Positions 37,213 through 46,990 are shown, counted from the stretch's first letter. The stretch is DNA of 64,000 nt from Hyphomicrobiales bacterium (GCA_947455025.1 CANGLU010000005.1:1-64000), one strand, 5' to 3'. A program made the numbers and translations. Notes: a model not told the origin generated them from the sequence alone.

Positions 37213-37479
37213 TGAACCCTCGTCATAAAACGGATCGCTTTTCACCCCGTATCGGAGATTTAATACTGGAGTGAGGGCATTTTGACGAGAGGTAAACTAA
37301 AAAACGCCTCATTCTTTGACGAAAATGTCGCAGGGTCCGCTATTTTACAATAGGGTAACTTTCCCGTTAACGTTGTTTTCATTCTCCTGAACCGGCGGGT
37401 ATTCTTTTAGGTTCACGGTTGATAAAATGGCCGATGATCGGTTCCTATCCGGGGCAAACCGGAAACACTGAGGCATAAG

Positions 37480-40400
37480 ATGGCTACGCAGAAAAAAGTT
37501 TCGGATTCGGCAGAAGCGGCCCTCTCGGCAATCGAAGAGGCGCTTAATCTCTCCATTAATGGCTCGACTGCCGATGCCATGGAGGACACGCTGACCGATG
37601 GCTCGGCATCCTCAAAAACGCGTATGCCGAGGACCGAAGCCGGTTCCAGTGAAGCCACACCGTCGTCTCGGACCTCGGATACCCCCGCGCGTCGAGAGCG
37701 CCCGCCGGTCGACCGCTCCCGCTCGGACGACGGTCCGCGTTCCGTTCCAGGCCAACCGGCCAATGATGACCGCCGCGCCGTTGGTGAAATTCTGCAAGCT
37801 TTGCAAGCCCAGTCCTCCCGCCGCGCCTATCTTATTGCGGCTATTGCATCCGTCGTTTGGCTTGCTTTCGCCGGATATGCGTTCTGGGCAACGGTCGATT
37901 TGGTATCGGAAGCCGGAACAGGACTTTTCAGCCAAGGCATCAAGACTGTTCTCCCCTATTTGGCTTTTGCCAGCGCACTTCCAATCATTGTGTTCTTTGC
38001 ACTCGCTTTCGCCTCGGTTCGCGCGCGTGAAATGCAGGTCGTAGCGCAATCCATGGCGCAAGTTGCTATGCGCCTTGCCGAACCTGAAGGTTCAAGCGCT
38101 GAAGCCGTCGTTAGCCTATCCCAAGTCGTGCGCCGTGAAGTGGCTGCCATGGGCGACGGCATGGAGCGCGCCGTTGCGCGTGCCAGCGAACTCGAAACCA
38201 TGGTGCACAATGAAATCGCGACGCTTGAGCGCGCCTATGGACAGAATGAAATCCGTATACGTGCGTTGATCGACGAGTTAGCGCTGCAGCGCGACGCCAT
38301 TTCGACCAATGCCGATCAAATTCGCTCATCCATTCTAACAACCCATGAACATTTGGGCCGTGAAATCGATACGGCCATGAACCGTATCACCTCGCTTGTT
38401 GAAGATGCAGGCCAGAAGGTTGCGTTTGCGATTGATTCAAAAACCGGCAGCATTGCAACAACACTCGGTCGCACCGGTGAGTCATTGATCAGCATCTTGA
38501 CCGACAAGGGTGATGATCTGCTGCGGAATTTGGGCAATGCGAATGACTCGATCACGGGTCGCCTGACCCATGTCGGCGAAAGCATCGTTACCACGCTTTC
38601 GAACAAAGCCGATGCGGTTGCCGAAAAACTGACATCAACCGGCACGCATTTGACGACCGAGCTCGTGTCGCGCGCCGAAGACATGGTTCAAGCCATTGAA
38701 TTTTCAGCCGAAAAAGCCGGATCAAAAATCGCTGATGGTTCATCAACATTTGCCGCCAATATTCTGAGTTCGGGCGAAGAAATTCGAAGCGCATTGGCCC
38801 GCCAATCCGAAGCGATTGAGCGCACCTTTGATGATACGGCAACCCGCCTCTCCATTATTATGGATGAAAAACTATCCGAGTCCCGCGCCGTATTCGCGGA
38901 AGGCTTGGGCGATATTTCGAGCACGGTGACCTCGCATGCAGAGCGGATGAGAGATGATTTCAGCCGCGAAGCTGAAACAATTCGTTCGCGCATGACGGAA
39001 GCCGCTGGTGGCCTGATTGACGAATTATCGTCCGAGACAAATCGTCTGGGCAGCGTGCTTGCCGAGCGTTCTTCGGCGATCCAATCCACGGTTGAAGGCG
39101 CAGCGCAAAAGCTTGATTCAAGCCTATCCGTACACCTCACGCGCATCGACGGCAGCCTTATCGACGGCGGCACCTCGATTGACAACAAGCTCAATGGTCA
39201 CATCAACCGGATTGAGACAAACCTTCAAACGCTGAGCGAACGGCTCGACACCAAACTCGGCGTTCATGCCGACCGGATCGAGACCAATCTCGGACGGGCT
39301 ACGACCGATATCGATGCGCGCCTTGGCGGACACCTTAGCCGTATCGAAAATGGCCTTACCGAAACCGGAAAGACCATTGATGCAACGTTGCATAACCGCG
39401 TTGAAGCCCTATCGAAAACACTCGAAATGGGCGCTCTGGCGGTTGACGAAACCATGGGTCGCCGGTCTGACGCGATTGAGCGCACTTTGTCCGACCACGT
39501 CACGACACTTGAGTCCAAGATTACGAGTGCAAGCGAGTCCTTCACCGGCATGATCGGTGAACGCGTCGCTGCCGTTTCAGCCTCGTTTATGACGGGTGCC
39601 AATTTGCTTGAAACGAGCCTGTCGCGGAACGTTGAACATATTGAATCCAATCTTGCAGGCTATGCGACGCGTATCGACCAATCGATCGGAAGCCGCGTCG
39701 CATCGCTCGAAGCAACCATCCGCGATGGCGCCACAACGCTCGACCGGAACCTTTCGAGCTATCTGGGCGAAATCACTGCGACGCTTGATCAAGGCGGCGC
39801 GCGGATCAATTCAACACTTTCAGGCCAAATTGAAGCCTTTGAGAAGACCGTCATCGTTAAGGGTGGCGCGCTCAGCGAAACGCTTTATCGCCGCTTGTCT
39901 GACTTCCAGACGAATGTTCTGGACCGCAGCAGCGATATCAATGTCGCCATTACCGATAACCTTACAAAACTTGAACAGGTTCTCGAAACCAATGGCAGCG
40001 TATTGGCCGAACGGATTGAGAAAAACACAACACAATTCACCTCAACGATCGAAGCTCGTCTGGGTGAAGTCGCCCATCTGTTCTCGACCGAAGGTAAAGC
40101 GCTGTCTGATCGACTGTCGGAACAGGCTAAGAATGCCGCTGGCATTATTGAGCATCAGCTTACCGCCATTGAGGAAAATTCACGCTTGAAGAGCATTGCA
40201 GTTGCCGAAGGCATCGACGCGATGTTCGCCCGCGTTGATCAAGGCATTGCGCAACGGACGACCGCCCTCGTTGATGCGATGGCCGATAGAGCCGCCGATA
40301 TTGAAAACACGCTTTCAATCAGCAATTCAGCCATTGGCGCAACCATTGAAGCCAAGACCGAAGATCTCGGTCGTGTCATGACGGAGCGCGCCGAGCGCGT

Positions 40401-42393
40401 CACGCAGACGCTGGCGGTGCGTGCGACGGAAATCAACGAAATCCTTGGCGAACGCGCGCTGGAAATTGCAGGCACACTTGACGGACAGGTTCGTCATTTT
40501 GAAGACAATATCGTTGCCCGTCTTGAAACGATTGGCACGGTCATTGGCACCCAAAGCGAACATTTTGGCGAAACGCTCAAAGGTCAAACGGAAGCGATTT
40601 CAAGCACGCTCGATAGCGTCATCGGCCAGCTTTCGACAGCGCTCGATACGCATGGCACAGGCTTGATCGAGAATTTGCGTTCGCACGCGTCGAATGTAGC
40701 CCACACCATCACCGAAGTTGGCCAAACGGCCGCCCGCTCGCTCACCGATGCCACGTCGCAAATTCAATCGGAAACGATTGTTACCTTGCAGAAATTGGCA
40801 GATGCGAGCCAGATTGTTCAAACGGTCGTTGGTTCCGCCAATGAAGCGATCGTTAAATTGGAAGGCACACTGGCCGACCGTATCGTCGGCCTCTCCCATG
40901 CCGGCTCCATCATTCGCGACGATGCGATGGAATCGACCAAGCTCCTCATGGAGCAGATCGAAGCCATGCGTTACGTTACAGGTGCCGGCGTCGGCGAAAC
41001 CCGCGCTCTCATCGACATGTTGGACGAACGGACGCGCGCTGTATCGTCCGTCACGCGCGAGCACGTCGATATGCTTGAATCGGCAACCGGTATGCTCACC
41101 GAGGTCGAGCAACGCCTCGGCATCGATTTGGCAACCCGTCGTGAAAACATCGAAGCCCTCACCGCGGGTCTCAATTCACGGATCAGTGACGTCCAAAATG
41201 TTGCTGATAGCTTCGCGTCCAAAATGGCCGAAGCCCTCGAAGTTGTCGAGAATAGAACGACGGCGATCAATTCGTTGATGAACGAGACATCGGCCAAGGC
41301 AGGCCAAGCGTTACGCGATCAGTTCGCAGCCGTGCGTGTTGAAGCTGACAACGAAAAAGATCGTACGCTTGATACCGTACGCGATGTGACCGCAGCGACC
41401 GTTGCAGAAATGAGCGACGTCCTTTCGAAGCTGATCCAGAAATTTGATGAGACGGCGAAAGACGTTAAAGCGACGACCGTTCAAATCGCACGCGAAATTG
41501 AAAATACGCGCGATGAAATTGCCAGCAGCCTCGTAAACCTGCCGCGTGAAGCACAAGAGCAAGGCGCTAGCTTGCGTCGTGCGATTGGTGATCAATCCCG
41601 CGCACTGAGCGAGCTATCGAGCATTCTTGTCTCGGCTGGAAGAACGACGGATGTCGCAAAGCCGCTCGCTGTTGCCCCTACGCCTGCTCCGGCTCCGGCG
41701 GTACCAGCACCTGCTCCTGCGCCCGTTCAGGCTCGGCCAGAGCCTGCCTATGTTGCTCCCGTGCAGCCGACAGCCCCAGCACCTGTTGTGCCCGTCGTGA
41801 CGGAAGTAAAAGCGCCTTCCCTGCCCGTTCGTGATATCCCGCAGGCGACACCGTCGGCGCCGGAAATCAGTATCCGCCAAGATGCGAAGCCCGCTGCAAC
41901 CGTTGATAAGAACCAACGTGCAGGATGGTTGTCTGATCTGTTGGATCGGGCATCACGCGATGAAGGAAAAGCCAGCGAAGAAGCAGAAACGGCAAAGTCC
42001 TTTGTCACACCAAAAGCACAAGCCGTGACCGAGGAACCAAAGGTTGAAGCGACGAAGGAACCTATTTCTGCGCTCTTGAGTGATATTTCAAAGCTCGTCG
42101 ATGAAACCTCCGTTGCCCGCCTGTGGAACAGCTATCTTAAAGGCGAGCCAACGGCGTTCTCACGGTCGATTTATACGCTTGAGGGCCAACGGCGCTTTGA
42201 AGAGTTGACCAATCTTCACGCTAAAGATGACCGCTTCCGGGCGAGCCTTGAGGCCTATGCCAATAAGTTCGAAACCGTTTTGCGGGACCTGACAACCTCT
42301 GACCAAGATGGTGCGATTACGCGGTCCATCTTGGCCTCTCCGGAAGGTCGTGTTTATACGGTCTTGGCCCATATCAGCCGCCGGCTCGGCTAA
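37480..42393 (+). CDS. Giant coiled-coil inner-membrane protein, probable Growth Pole Ring (GPR/RgsE) homologue
   Basis: A 1637-residue protein resembling the apolipoprotein-like Growth Pole Ring protein of Agrobacterium and RgsE of Sinorhizobium, which organise polar cell-wall growth. Order: a charged, disordered N-terminus (1-100); two membrane helices (about 116-138 and 157-179), placing both ends on the same, probably cytoplasmic, side; a helical part from about 190; an unbroken series of 22-residue repeats from about 285 to 1120, continuing less clearly to about 1300; a Pro/Ala-rich linker (about 1390-1440); and a compact C-terminal domain (about 1525-1637) with VARLWNSYLKGEPTAFSRSI. The Agrobacterium protein is longer (about 2100 residues), so this one has fewer repeats. 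It is a single gene ending at a UUCG-loop terminator. The assignment rests on architecture and general resemblance. Confidence 0.75.
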   Translation: MATQKKVSDSAEAALSAIEEALNLSINGSTADAMEDTLTDGSASSKTRMPRTEAGSSEATPSSRTSDTPARRERPPVDRSRSDDGPRSVPGQPANDDRRAVGEILQALQAQSSRRAYLIAAIASVVWLAFAGYAFWATVDLVSEAGTGLFSQGIKTVLPYLAFASALPIIVFFALAFASVRAREMQVVAQSMAQVAMRLAEPEGSSAEAVVSLSQVVRREVAAMGDGMERAVARASELETMVHNEIATLERAYGQNEIRIRALIDELALQRDAISTNADQIRSSILTTHEHLGREIDTAMNRITSLVEDAGQKVAFAIDSKTGSIATTLGRTGESLISILTDKGDDLLRNLGNANDSITGRLTHVGESIVTTLSNKADAVAEKLTSTGTHLTTELVSRAEDMVQAIEFSAEKAGSKIADGSSTFAANILSSGEEIRSALARQSEAIERTFDDTATRLSIIMDEKLSESRAVFAEGLGDISSTVTSHAERMRDDFSREAETIRSRMTEAAGGLIDELSSETNRLGSVLAERSSAIQSTVEGAAQKLDSSLSVHLTRIDGSLIDGGTSIDNKLNGHINRIETNLQTLSERLDTKLGVHADRIETNLGRATTDIDARLGGHLSRIENGLTETGKTIDATLHNRVEALSKTLEMGALAVDETMGRRSDAIERTLSDHVTTLESKITSASESFTGMIGERVAAVSASFMTGANLLETSLSRNVEHIESNLAGYATRIDQSIGSRVASLEATIRDGATTLDRNLSSYLGEITATLDQGGARINSTLSGQIEAFEKTVIVKGGALSETLYRRLSDFQTNVLDRSSDINVAITDNLTKLEQVLETNGSVLAERIEKNTTQFTSTIEARLGEVAHLFSTEGKALSDRLSEQAKNAAGIIEHQLTAIEENSRLKSIAVAEGIDAMFARVDQGIAQRTTALVDAMADRAADIENTLSISNSAIGATIEAKTEDLGRVMTERAERVTQTLAVRATEINEILGERALEIAGTLDGQVRHFEDNIVARLETIGTVIGTQSEHFGETLKGQTEAISSTLDSVIGQLSTALDTHGTGLIENLRSHASNVAHTITEVGQTAARSLTDATSQIQSETIVTLQKLADASQIVQTVVGSANEAIVKLEGTLADRIVGLSHAGSIIRDDAMESTKLLMEQIEAMRYVTGAGVGETRALIDMLDERTRAVSSVTREHVDMLESATGMLTEVEQRLGIDLATRRENIEALTAGLNSRISDVQNVADSFASKMAEALEVVENRTTAINSLMNETSAKAGQALRDQFAAVRVEADNEKDRTLDTVRDVTAATVAEMSDVLSKLIQKFDETAKDVKATTVQIAREIENTRDEIASSLVNLPREAQEQGASLRRAIGDQSRALSELSSILVSAGRTTDVAKPLAVAPTPAPAPAVPAPAPAPVQARPEPAYVAPVQPTAPAPVVPVVTEVKAPSLPVRDIPQATPSAPEISIRQDAKPAATVDKNQRAGWLSDLLDRASRDEGKASEEAETAKSFVTPKAQAVTEEPKVEATKEPISALLSDISKLVDETSVARLWNSYLKGEPTAFSRSIYTLEGQRRFEELTNLHAKDDRFRASLEAYANKFETVLRDLTTSDQDGAITRSILASPEGRVYTVLAHISRRLG
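39124..40179 (+). repeat. Core of the 22-residue (66 bp) tandem protein repeats
   Basis: Residues 549-900 divide into sixteen consecutive 22-residue units without a single insertion or deletion. Examples are LSVHLTRIDGSL..., LNGHINRIETNL..., LGVHADRIETNL... and LGGHLSRIENGL..., each with small hydrophobics at fixed positions. The same register extends backward to about residue 285 and forward to about 1120. DNA identity between units is low, so this is an old protein repeat, not a recent DNA duplication. Confidence 0.85.
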
Positions 42394-42412
42394 GCGGCAT
42401 TGATGACGAAAG

Positions 42413-42440
42413 AAACCTCAGACCTTCGGGTCTGGGTTTT
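42413..42440. terminator. UUCG-loop terminator between the giant gene and the SDR gene
   Basis: AAACCTCAGACC-TTCG-GGTCTGGGTTTT forms a strong hairpin with a UUCG loop; A and T runs on both sides make it usable from either strand. It overlaps the last codons of the SDR gene and closes both convergent transcripts. Confidence 0.85.
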
Positions 42441-43191
42441 CTGTGTGGCCGTCGACGGCGATGGCTTGTCCTGAAACATAACGGCCGCCTTCGCTCGCAA
42501 GAAACCTAGCCATAGCAGCCACATCCTTGGCTTCGACAAAGGTCCGCATGGACGTGCCAGAGGCGTATCCTTCATAAATCGCATCCCGCGTTGTGCCTTT
42601 TAACGCGGCTTCCTTCTCAAGCACACGCTCCATGCGCGGCCCCTCCACCGAGCCCGGGCAAATCGCGTTGGCGCGAATGCCAAAGGGGCCAAGCTCCATC
42701 GCGACCGTCTTCATGAGCCCGATAATCCCCCATTTGGCCGCCGAATAGGGCGATCGATTAGGGTAGCCGTAAAGGCCTGCGGTCGAGGATGTAAAAATCA
42801 TACAGCCTCTCCCTTGCGCCTTCATAAGCGGAGCCGCACTTTTAGCGGCCAGAAACGCACCCTCAAGATTAACAGCGACGCATTGGCGCCATCCATCGAG
42901 CGGCATGTCCTCAATCAAGGCGGTAGGCCCGGCAATGCCGGCATTGGCGCACACAACATCAAGCCCGCCCCATTCGGCTTTAATGTCTTTAAACAGAGCG
43001 ATCATTTCCGGTTCGGACGACGCATCGATTTGGCTTGAACGCCACGATGGATCAACGGTTTTGAGCGCGTTCGGGTCAATATCGGTCACCCAAATATCAG
43101 CCCCCTCATCGGCAAAGGCTTTGGCCATTGCAAGCCCGATACCTGATGCTCCAGCCGTTATAAGAACACGCTTTTTAACGTCACCGACCAT
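42418..43191 (-). CDS. Short-chain dehydrogenase/reductase (SDR)
   Basis: A 257-residue classical SDR from the ATG at 43191, behind GGGAGG. It has the nucleotide site ITAGASGIG (11-19), NAG at 83-85, and the catalytic Y149 and K153 (SPYSAAKWG). The end (GQAIAVDGHTENPDPKV) is typical of SDRs. The substrate cannot be told. The frame stays open for another 34 codons upstream, but these are rejected because of the clear ribosome site. It converges on the giant coiled-coil gene. Confidence 0.88.
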   Translation of the reverse strand: MVGDVKKRVLITAGASGIGLAMAKAFADEGADIWVTDIDPNALKTVDPSWRSSQIDASSEPEMIALFKDIKAEWGGLDVVCANAGIAGPTALIEDMPLDGWRQCVAVNLEGAFLAAKSAAPLMKAQGRGCMIFTSSTAGLYGYPNRSPYSAAKWGIIGLMKTVAMELGPFGIRANAICPGSVEGPRMERVLEKEAALKGTTRDAIYEGYASGTSMRTFVEAKDVAAMARFLASEGGRYVSGQAIAVDGHTENPDPKV

Positions 43192-43330
43192 TATAATCCT
43201 CCCCTTTTGGTTCACGATCTCATGAACCATTCTATTTGCCCACCCATATAAATTAACCTTTTCGAAAGGATTCGCTTGTTCTGGAAGCGGCAAATGTTTA
43301 ACCCTTTATTAAGAATTAAAGGGAACCATT

Positions 43331-43966
43331 TTGCATTTACTCGCAAAGCTTGTTCTATGCAGTGCTTTAATCACCGGGCCGGCTCTAGCGAGCTCCCAGG
43401 TGAAAATGACGCATGTATCCCTTCCGCAGCCCACAACCATGGCGCTAGCGATATCGGATGCGAAGGCGCCTTGGGGCTGGACGGATTTTTGTACGCGCCA
43501 TGCGGATGAATGCAATTTACCTGATTCCCCGATCGTCTCGATTTCACTAACGACGGAACGGTGGAAGCTCATTCAAGACATTAATATGGGCGTAAACGCC
43601 TCAATCCATGAAGCCTCGGATCAAGAGGTCTATGGCGTTCCGGAACGTTGGGAATATCCAACGTCAGGCGCGGGAGATTGTGAAGATTTTGCGCTCGAAA
43701 AGCGCAAACAACTCATTCAAGCCGGACTTCCACGGCAAGCTTTATTAATGACCGTGGTGACAGACGAAAACGGCTTTGGTCACGCGATTTTGACGGTTCG
43801 AACGAGCAATGGCGATTTTGAACTCGATAACCGGACCGACCGTGTTCTGGCATGGGAAGCCACCGGCTATGGCTTCGTTAAACAGCAGGCCCAAGACAAT
43901 CCTAATCATTGGGTAAGGCTTGGCGGACCAACCGCACCGCTTATGACGGCAACGGCTCAAAAATAA
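43331..43966 (+). CDS. Periplasmic transglutaminase-like cysteine protease (BTLCP, peptidase family C93)
   Basis: A 211-residue exported protein with a signal peptide (MHLLAKLVLCSALITGPALA, 1-20) and the catalytic triad of the bacterial transglutaminase-like cysteine protease family: C117 (GAGDCEDFALEKRK), H151 (GFGHAILTV) and D166 (ELDNRTD). Some members (LapG relatives) cleave periplasmic adhesins, but the target here is unknown. The start appears to be a TTG at 43331; no nearby ATG would retain the signal peptide. It is followed by a convergent carbonic anhydrase-like gene. Confidence 0.85.
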   Translation: MHLLAKLVLCSALITGPALASSQVKMTHVSLPQPTTMALAISDAKAPWGWTDFCTRHADECNLPDSPIVSISLTTERWKLIQDINMGVNASIHEASDQEVYGVPERWEYPTSGAGDCEDFALEKRKQLIQAGLPRQALLMTVVTDENGFGHAILTVRTSNGDFELDNRTDRVLAWEATGYGFVKQQAQDNPNHWVRLGGPTAPLMTATAQK

Positions 43967-43986
43967 ACCGAGCGTAAGTCAGTCAC

Positions 43987-44517
43987 TTATCCAATTTTCT
44001 GAAGGCCTTGAGCAAAACGGCGCCAATTGGCGACGTAATTGTGCGCCGACTCTCTTAGACGCGCTGCGGATGTTTCATCCAATGTGCGAATGGCCTTTGC
44101 TGGCGATCCGACAATCAGCGAATAATCCGGAAAATCCTTGCCTTCGGTCACCAATGCATTGGCACCGACGAGGCAATGGCGTCCAATTTTGGCGCCGTTT
44201 AAAACCGTGGCACCCATTCCAATGAGCGACCCGTCACCGATGGTGCAACCGTGCAAAATCGCATGGTGACCGATGGTACAATCGGCTCCGACCGATAGGG
44301 GAAATCCAATATCGGTGTGAAGCATAGCGCCTTCTTGAACATTGCTCCGGTCGCCGATGGCGATGGTTTCATTATCGCCGCGCAAAACCGCGCCGAACCA
44401 GATACCAACCTCGTCACCGAGTTTGCACTGGCCGATAATATGCGCATCGGGCGCGATAAAACAGCGGTCCGGCGCCGGTAATTCGGGGCTTATGCCATCT
44501 AACCGATAGATCGCCAT
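43987..44517 (-). CDS. Gamma-carbonic-anhydrase family protein (left-handed beta-helix)
   Basis: A 176-residue hexapeptide-repeat protein of the YrdA/PaaY/gamma-CA type. The likely zinc ligands are H67, H84 and H89 (MLHTDI; IGHHAILHG), and the AHIIGQCKLGDEVGIWFGAV segment (25-44) is conserved. Activity as a carbonic anhydrase is possible but many members show none. It is followed on the other side by DUF3126 and cysE on the same strand, probably separately expressed. Confidence 0.88.
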   Translation of the reverse strand: MAIYRLDGISPELPAPDRCFIAPDAHIIGQCKLGDEVGIWFGAVLRGDNETIAIGDRSNVQEGAMLHTDIGFPLSVGADCTIGHHAILHGCTIGDGSLIGMGATVLNGAKIGRHCLVGANALVTEGKDFPDYSLIVGSPAKAIRTLDETSAARLRESAHNYVANWRRFAQGLQKIG

Positions 44518-44541
44518 TCGCGTTAAGCCCCGAGCCGGATA

Positions 44542-44760
44542 TTAATCGATATCTTCAAGATCAATATCGAGGATAGACATTGTGAAAGCAAAGGAGCGGT
44601 CACCATCTTCGATATCGAGCGAAATAATGCCGATGAATTCATCGCCGATCATCACCTCGGCCGAATCCGTCTTCTTAGGACGGGCAACGACCTTGATATT
44701 GGCATTGCCAAAAAGGCGGCGAAAATAGGTTTGTAGTTTTAGGAGTTCGGCCTTGTCCAT
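44542..44760 (-). CDS. DUF3126 family protein
   Basis: A 72-residue acidic protein of the DUF3126 family, common in Alphaproteobacteria and of unknown function. It opens MDKAELLKLQTYFRRLFGNA and ends in an aspartate-rich MSILDIDLEDID. It sits between the gamma-CA and cysE genes on the minus strand. No motif suggests an enzymatic role. Confidence 0.85.
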   Translation of the reverse strand: MDKAELLKLQTYFRRLFGNANIKVVARPKKTDSAEVMIGDEFIGIISLDIEDGDRSFAFTMSILDIDLEDID

Positions 44761-44851
44761 CGAGATCCTGCCATGGTTGTTCTGCCCCGATCATAGGGTG
44801 GCAACCCGATGCCATGCCATGGGCGCGACTGCAACCTTTTTGAGATGCAAT

Positions 44852-45688
44852 TTACAGATTGGCCTTGTCGGCGAGAATTTGGTCCATCGTCCGCGCGGGC
44901 TCCGCACAGCCCGATTCACCAACAATCTTGGCGGGCACGCCGGCAACGGTCACGTTTCGCGGAACATCTTTCAGAACGACAGATCCCGCTGCGATGCGGG
45001 CGCATTGACCGATTTCGATGTTTCCTAAAATCTTTGCTCCAGCACCAATCAAGACGCCTTGGCGAATCTTGGGGTGACGATCGCCAGTGGCCTTCCCCGT
45101 TCCGCCCAAGGTAACGCCTTGCAAGATAGAAACATTGTCCTCGACAACCGCCGTCTGCCCGACGACCAGTCCCGTCGCATGGTCAAGAAACACGCCCAAA
45201 CCAATCTGCGCTTCCGGATTAATGTCCGTCTGGAAAATTTCAGAAGAACGGCTTTGAAGATAGAGCGCGATATCGCGACGGTCCATCCGATTGAGCGCAA
45301 AGGCCATGCGATGCGTTTGAAGCGCGTGAAAACCCTTAAAATACAACAATGGCTCAATCATCCGCGTGCAGGCTGGATCCCGGTCCGCCACCGCAATCAA
45401 ATCGGCGCGGAAACCCTGACCAATGGCTGGGTCTGAGGCGGCAAGCGATGAAAAGATTTCATAAATCCGGTCGCGCGGCAGGTCCGCGTGATCAAGACGC
45501 GCAGCAAGGCGGGCGATGACGGCGGCATCAAACGACGGCTGATCGATCACATTCTGCCGAACAAAAGAACCAAGATCGCCATCGGATGCCAAAATATCGG
45601 CCGCCTCGCTGCGAACTTGAATCCAGAGCGGATCAATCGATGCTTCAATTTCCACGCCTGCCAGAGGCAATTTCGCGGTCATGCCCAT
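44852..45688 (-). CDS. cysE: Serine O-acetyltransferase CysE
   Basis: It acetylates L-serine with acetyl-CoA, the first step of cysteine synthesis. The 278-residue protein has the N-terminal helical domain (about 20-145) and the C-terminal hexapeptide beta-helix with FLDHATGLVVGQTAVVEDN (about 166-184) and the VTLGGTGKATGDRHPKI block just after, which hold the catalytic His/Asp pair and the CoA loop. The C-terminal tail is the usual CysK-binding or feedback region. Not in an evident operon. Confidence 0.93.
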   Translation of the reverse strand: MGMTAKLPLAGVEIEASIDPLWIQVRSEAADILASDGDLGSFVRQNVIDQPSFDAAVIARLAARLDHADLPRDRIYEIFSSLAASDPAIGQGFRADLIAVADRDPACTRMIEPLLYFKGFHALQTHRMAFALNRMDRRDIALYLQSRSSEIFQTDINPEAQIGLGVFLDHATGLVVGQTAVVEDNVSILQGVTLGGTGKATGDRHPKIRQGVLIGAGAKILGNIEIGQCARIAAGSVVLKDVPRNVTVAGVPAKIVGESGCAEPARTMDQILADKANL

Positions 45689-45813
45689 TTAACGTCCCCC
45701 GAGCTGAAAACGACCAGCCCTCTCCCGATTGATAGCTAGGAAGCCATCCGCAGTTTGGCAAGCTCACAATCGGAATTTTTCGGATCTTCTTTGCAATTAT
45801 GCAAAATTAAAGC

Positions 45814-46584
45814 CTAGGCTCGCTGGTTCAAAAACGTCATAACGGCGTCCTTGTGGGTTCTATCGCCAACGGCGAGATTATGATCCCGCCCCTCGATATC
45901 GAACGCAATCGCGCCTGGAATAAGCGCTGCCAGTGCGTGCGGATCACCGGCAATGTCATCTTTCGTGCCGACGGCAATGTGAACGGGAACTTTGATCCCT
46001 TGTACTTCTGCACGCGTGACGCCTTGGCGAGATCCCCGCATGCAAGCAGCCAGCGCCCGCCGATCGCTGCCCGTTCGATCCGCAAAGGCGCGAAACATAC
46101 GCGGGACCGGACCTTCAACATCGTCCAAAGAAGGTGCCTCAAGCGCCTCAGCAATGCCGGGCGGAAGTCCATTGCCTTCCACCAGATGGATGCCAAGTCC
46201 ACCTAAAAGCGCCGACCGCACGCGCTCCGGATAGTGGCAGGCCAAAACGGCCGTGATCCGCGCACCCATGGAATAGCCCATAATATCGGCCTGCCGGATG
46301 TTTAAATGATCCATCAGAGCGATGACGTCTTTTGCCATGATGAGGGGCGTATAGGCCTCGGGCTCGTAGAGCTTCTCGCTCTTGCCATGACCGCGATTAT
46401 CGAGCGCAATAATGCGGAAACCTGCCTCAACCAGCCGTTTTGTCCATGACGTATCAACCCAGTTGATGCGATGCGAGGACGCAAACCCATGGACAAGCAC
46501 AATCGTGCCCACAGCCATTTGCTCCGGCATGAGATCAATAAAGGCCAATTCAACGCCATCGGAATGAAAAAACTGCATCAACAC
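45814..46584 (-). CDS. Alpha/beta hydrolase
   Basis: A 256-residue alpha/beta hydrolase with the oxyanion motif VHGFASSH (31-38), LDNRGHGKSE (61-70), the nucleophile elbow GYSMGARI with S105, and a late histidine in GRDHNLAVGDR near 236. The acid is probably the aspartate in GTKDDIAGD. Substrate unknown. The ATG at 46584 gives MLMQFFHSDGVELAF; the alternative two codons later changes little. Confidence 0.88.
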   Translation of the reverse strand: MLMQFFHSDGVELAFIDLMPEQMAVGTIVLVHGFASSHRINWVDTSWTKRLVEAGFRIIALDNRGHGKSEKLYEPEAYTPLIMAKDVIALMDHLNIRQADIMGYSMGARITAVLACHYPERVRSALLGGLGIHLVEGNGLPPGIAEALEAPSLDDVEGPVPRMFRAFADRTGSDRRALAACMRGSRQGVTRAEVQGIKVPVHIAVGTKDDIAGDPHALAALIPGAIAFDIEGRDHNLAVGDRTHKDAVMTFLNQRA

Positions 46585-46731
46585 GCTTTCGAAATATTTC
46601 GGCTAGGCGGAGCTTAGAAGCCAGCCCTATCCCCTGCAAGTCGGCCCGCTAAACTTGGTTACGCTCTGGCATAGCGCGCTGCAAAAGAGTATGCTAACCC
46701 CCATGTAATCTGAAGGATTGAGAGCGATTCA

Positions 46732-46977
46732 ATGGCCGACCACGCAATTCCCTATTTCAAGAATGATTCTGGCGTTTCTTCCATTCGGATCGGCGCCCAC
46801 AAATTCATGTGCGTTGGTGCGAGCCCTCCCTTCGATCATCCGCATATTTTTCTGGATATGGGCTCCGATTCGGAAGTCGTCTGCCCCTATTGCTCAACGC
46901 TGTATAAATTAGACACGTCGCTGCACGGCGCATCGGATCCTGCTGATTGCGTTTTCGAGGCGCATAAAGCGGCCTGA
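46732..46977 (+). CDS. CHCC-type zinc-finger protein (NDUFS6-like)
   Basis: An 81-residue protein of the zf-CHCC family related to the NDUFS6 accessory subunit of complex I. The probable zinc ligands are C27, a histidine at 36 or 38, and C51 and C54 (VVCPYC). The ATG at 46732 gives MADHAIPYFKNDSGVSS. In Alphaproteobacteria it is often unlinked to nuo genes, as here. A monooxygenase gene follows after 13 bp on the same strand and may be co-transcribed. Confidence 0.9.
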   Translation: MADHAIPYFKNDSGVSSIRIGAHKFMCVGASPPFDHPHIFLDMGSDSEVVCPYCSTLYKLDTSLHGASDPADCVFEAHKAA

Positions 46978-46990
46978 TCGGAGGCGCTAA

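Noticed and set aside
42418-43293. Longer start for the SDR gene at 43293
   Set aside because: The extra 34 residues lack SDR similarity, whereas the ATG at 43191 has a strong ribosome site and begins directly before the nucleotide-binding motif.
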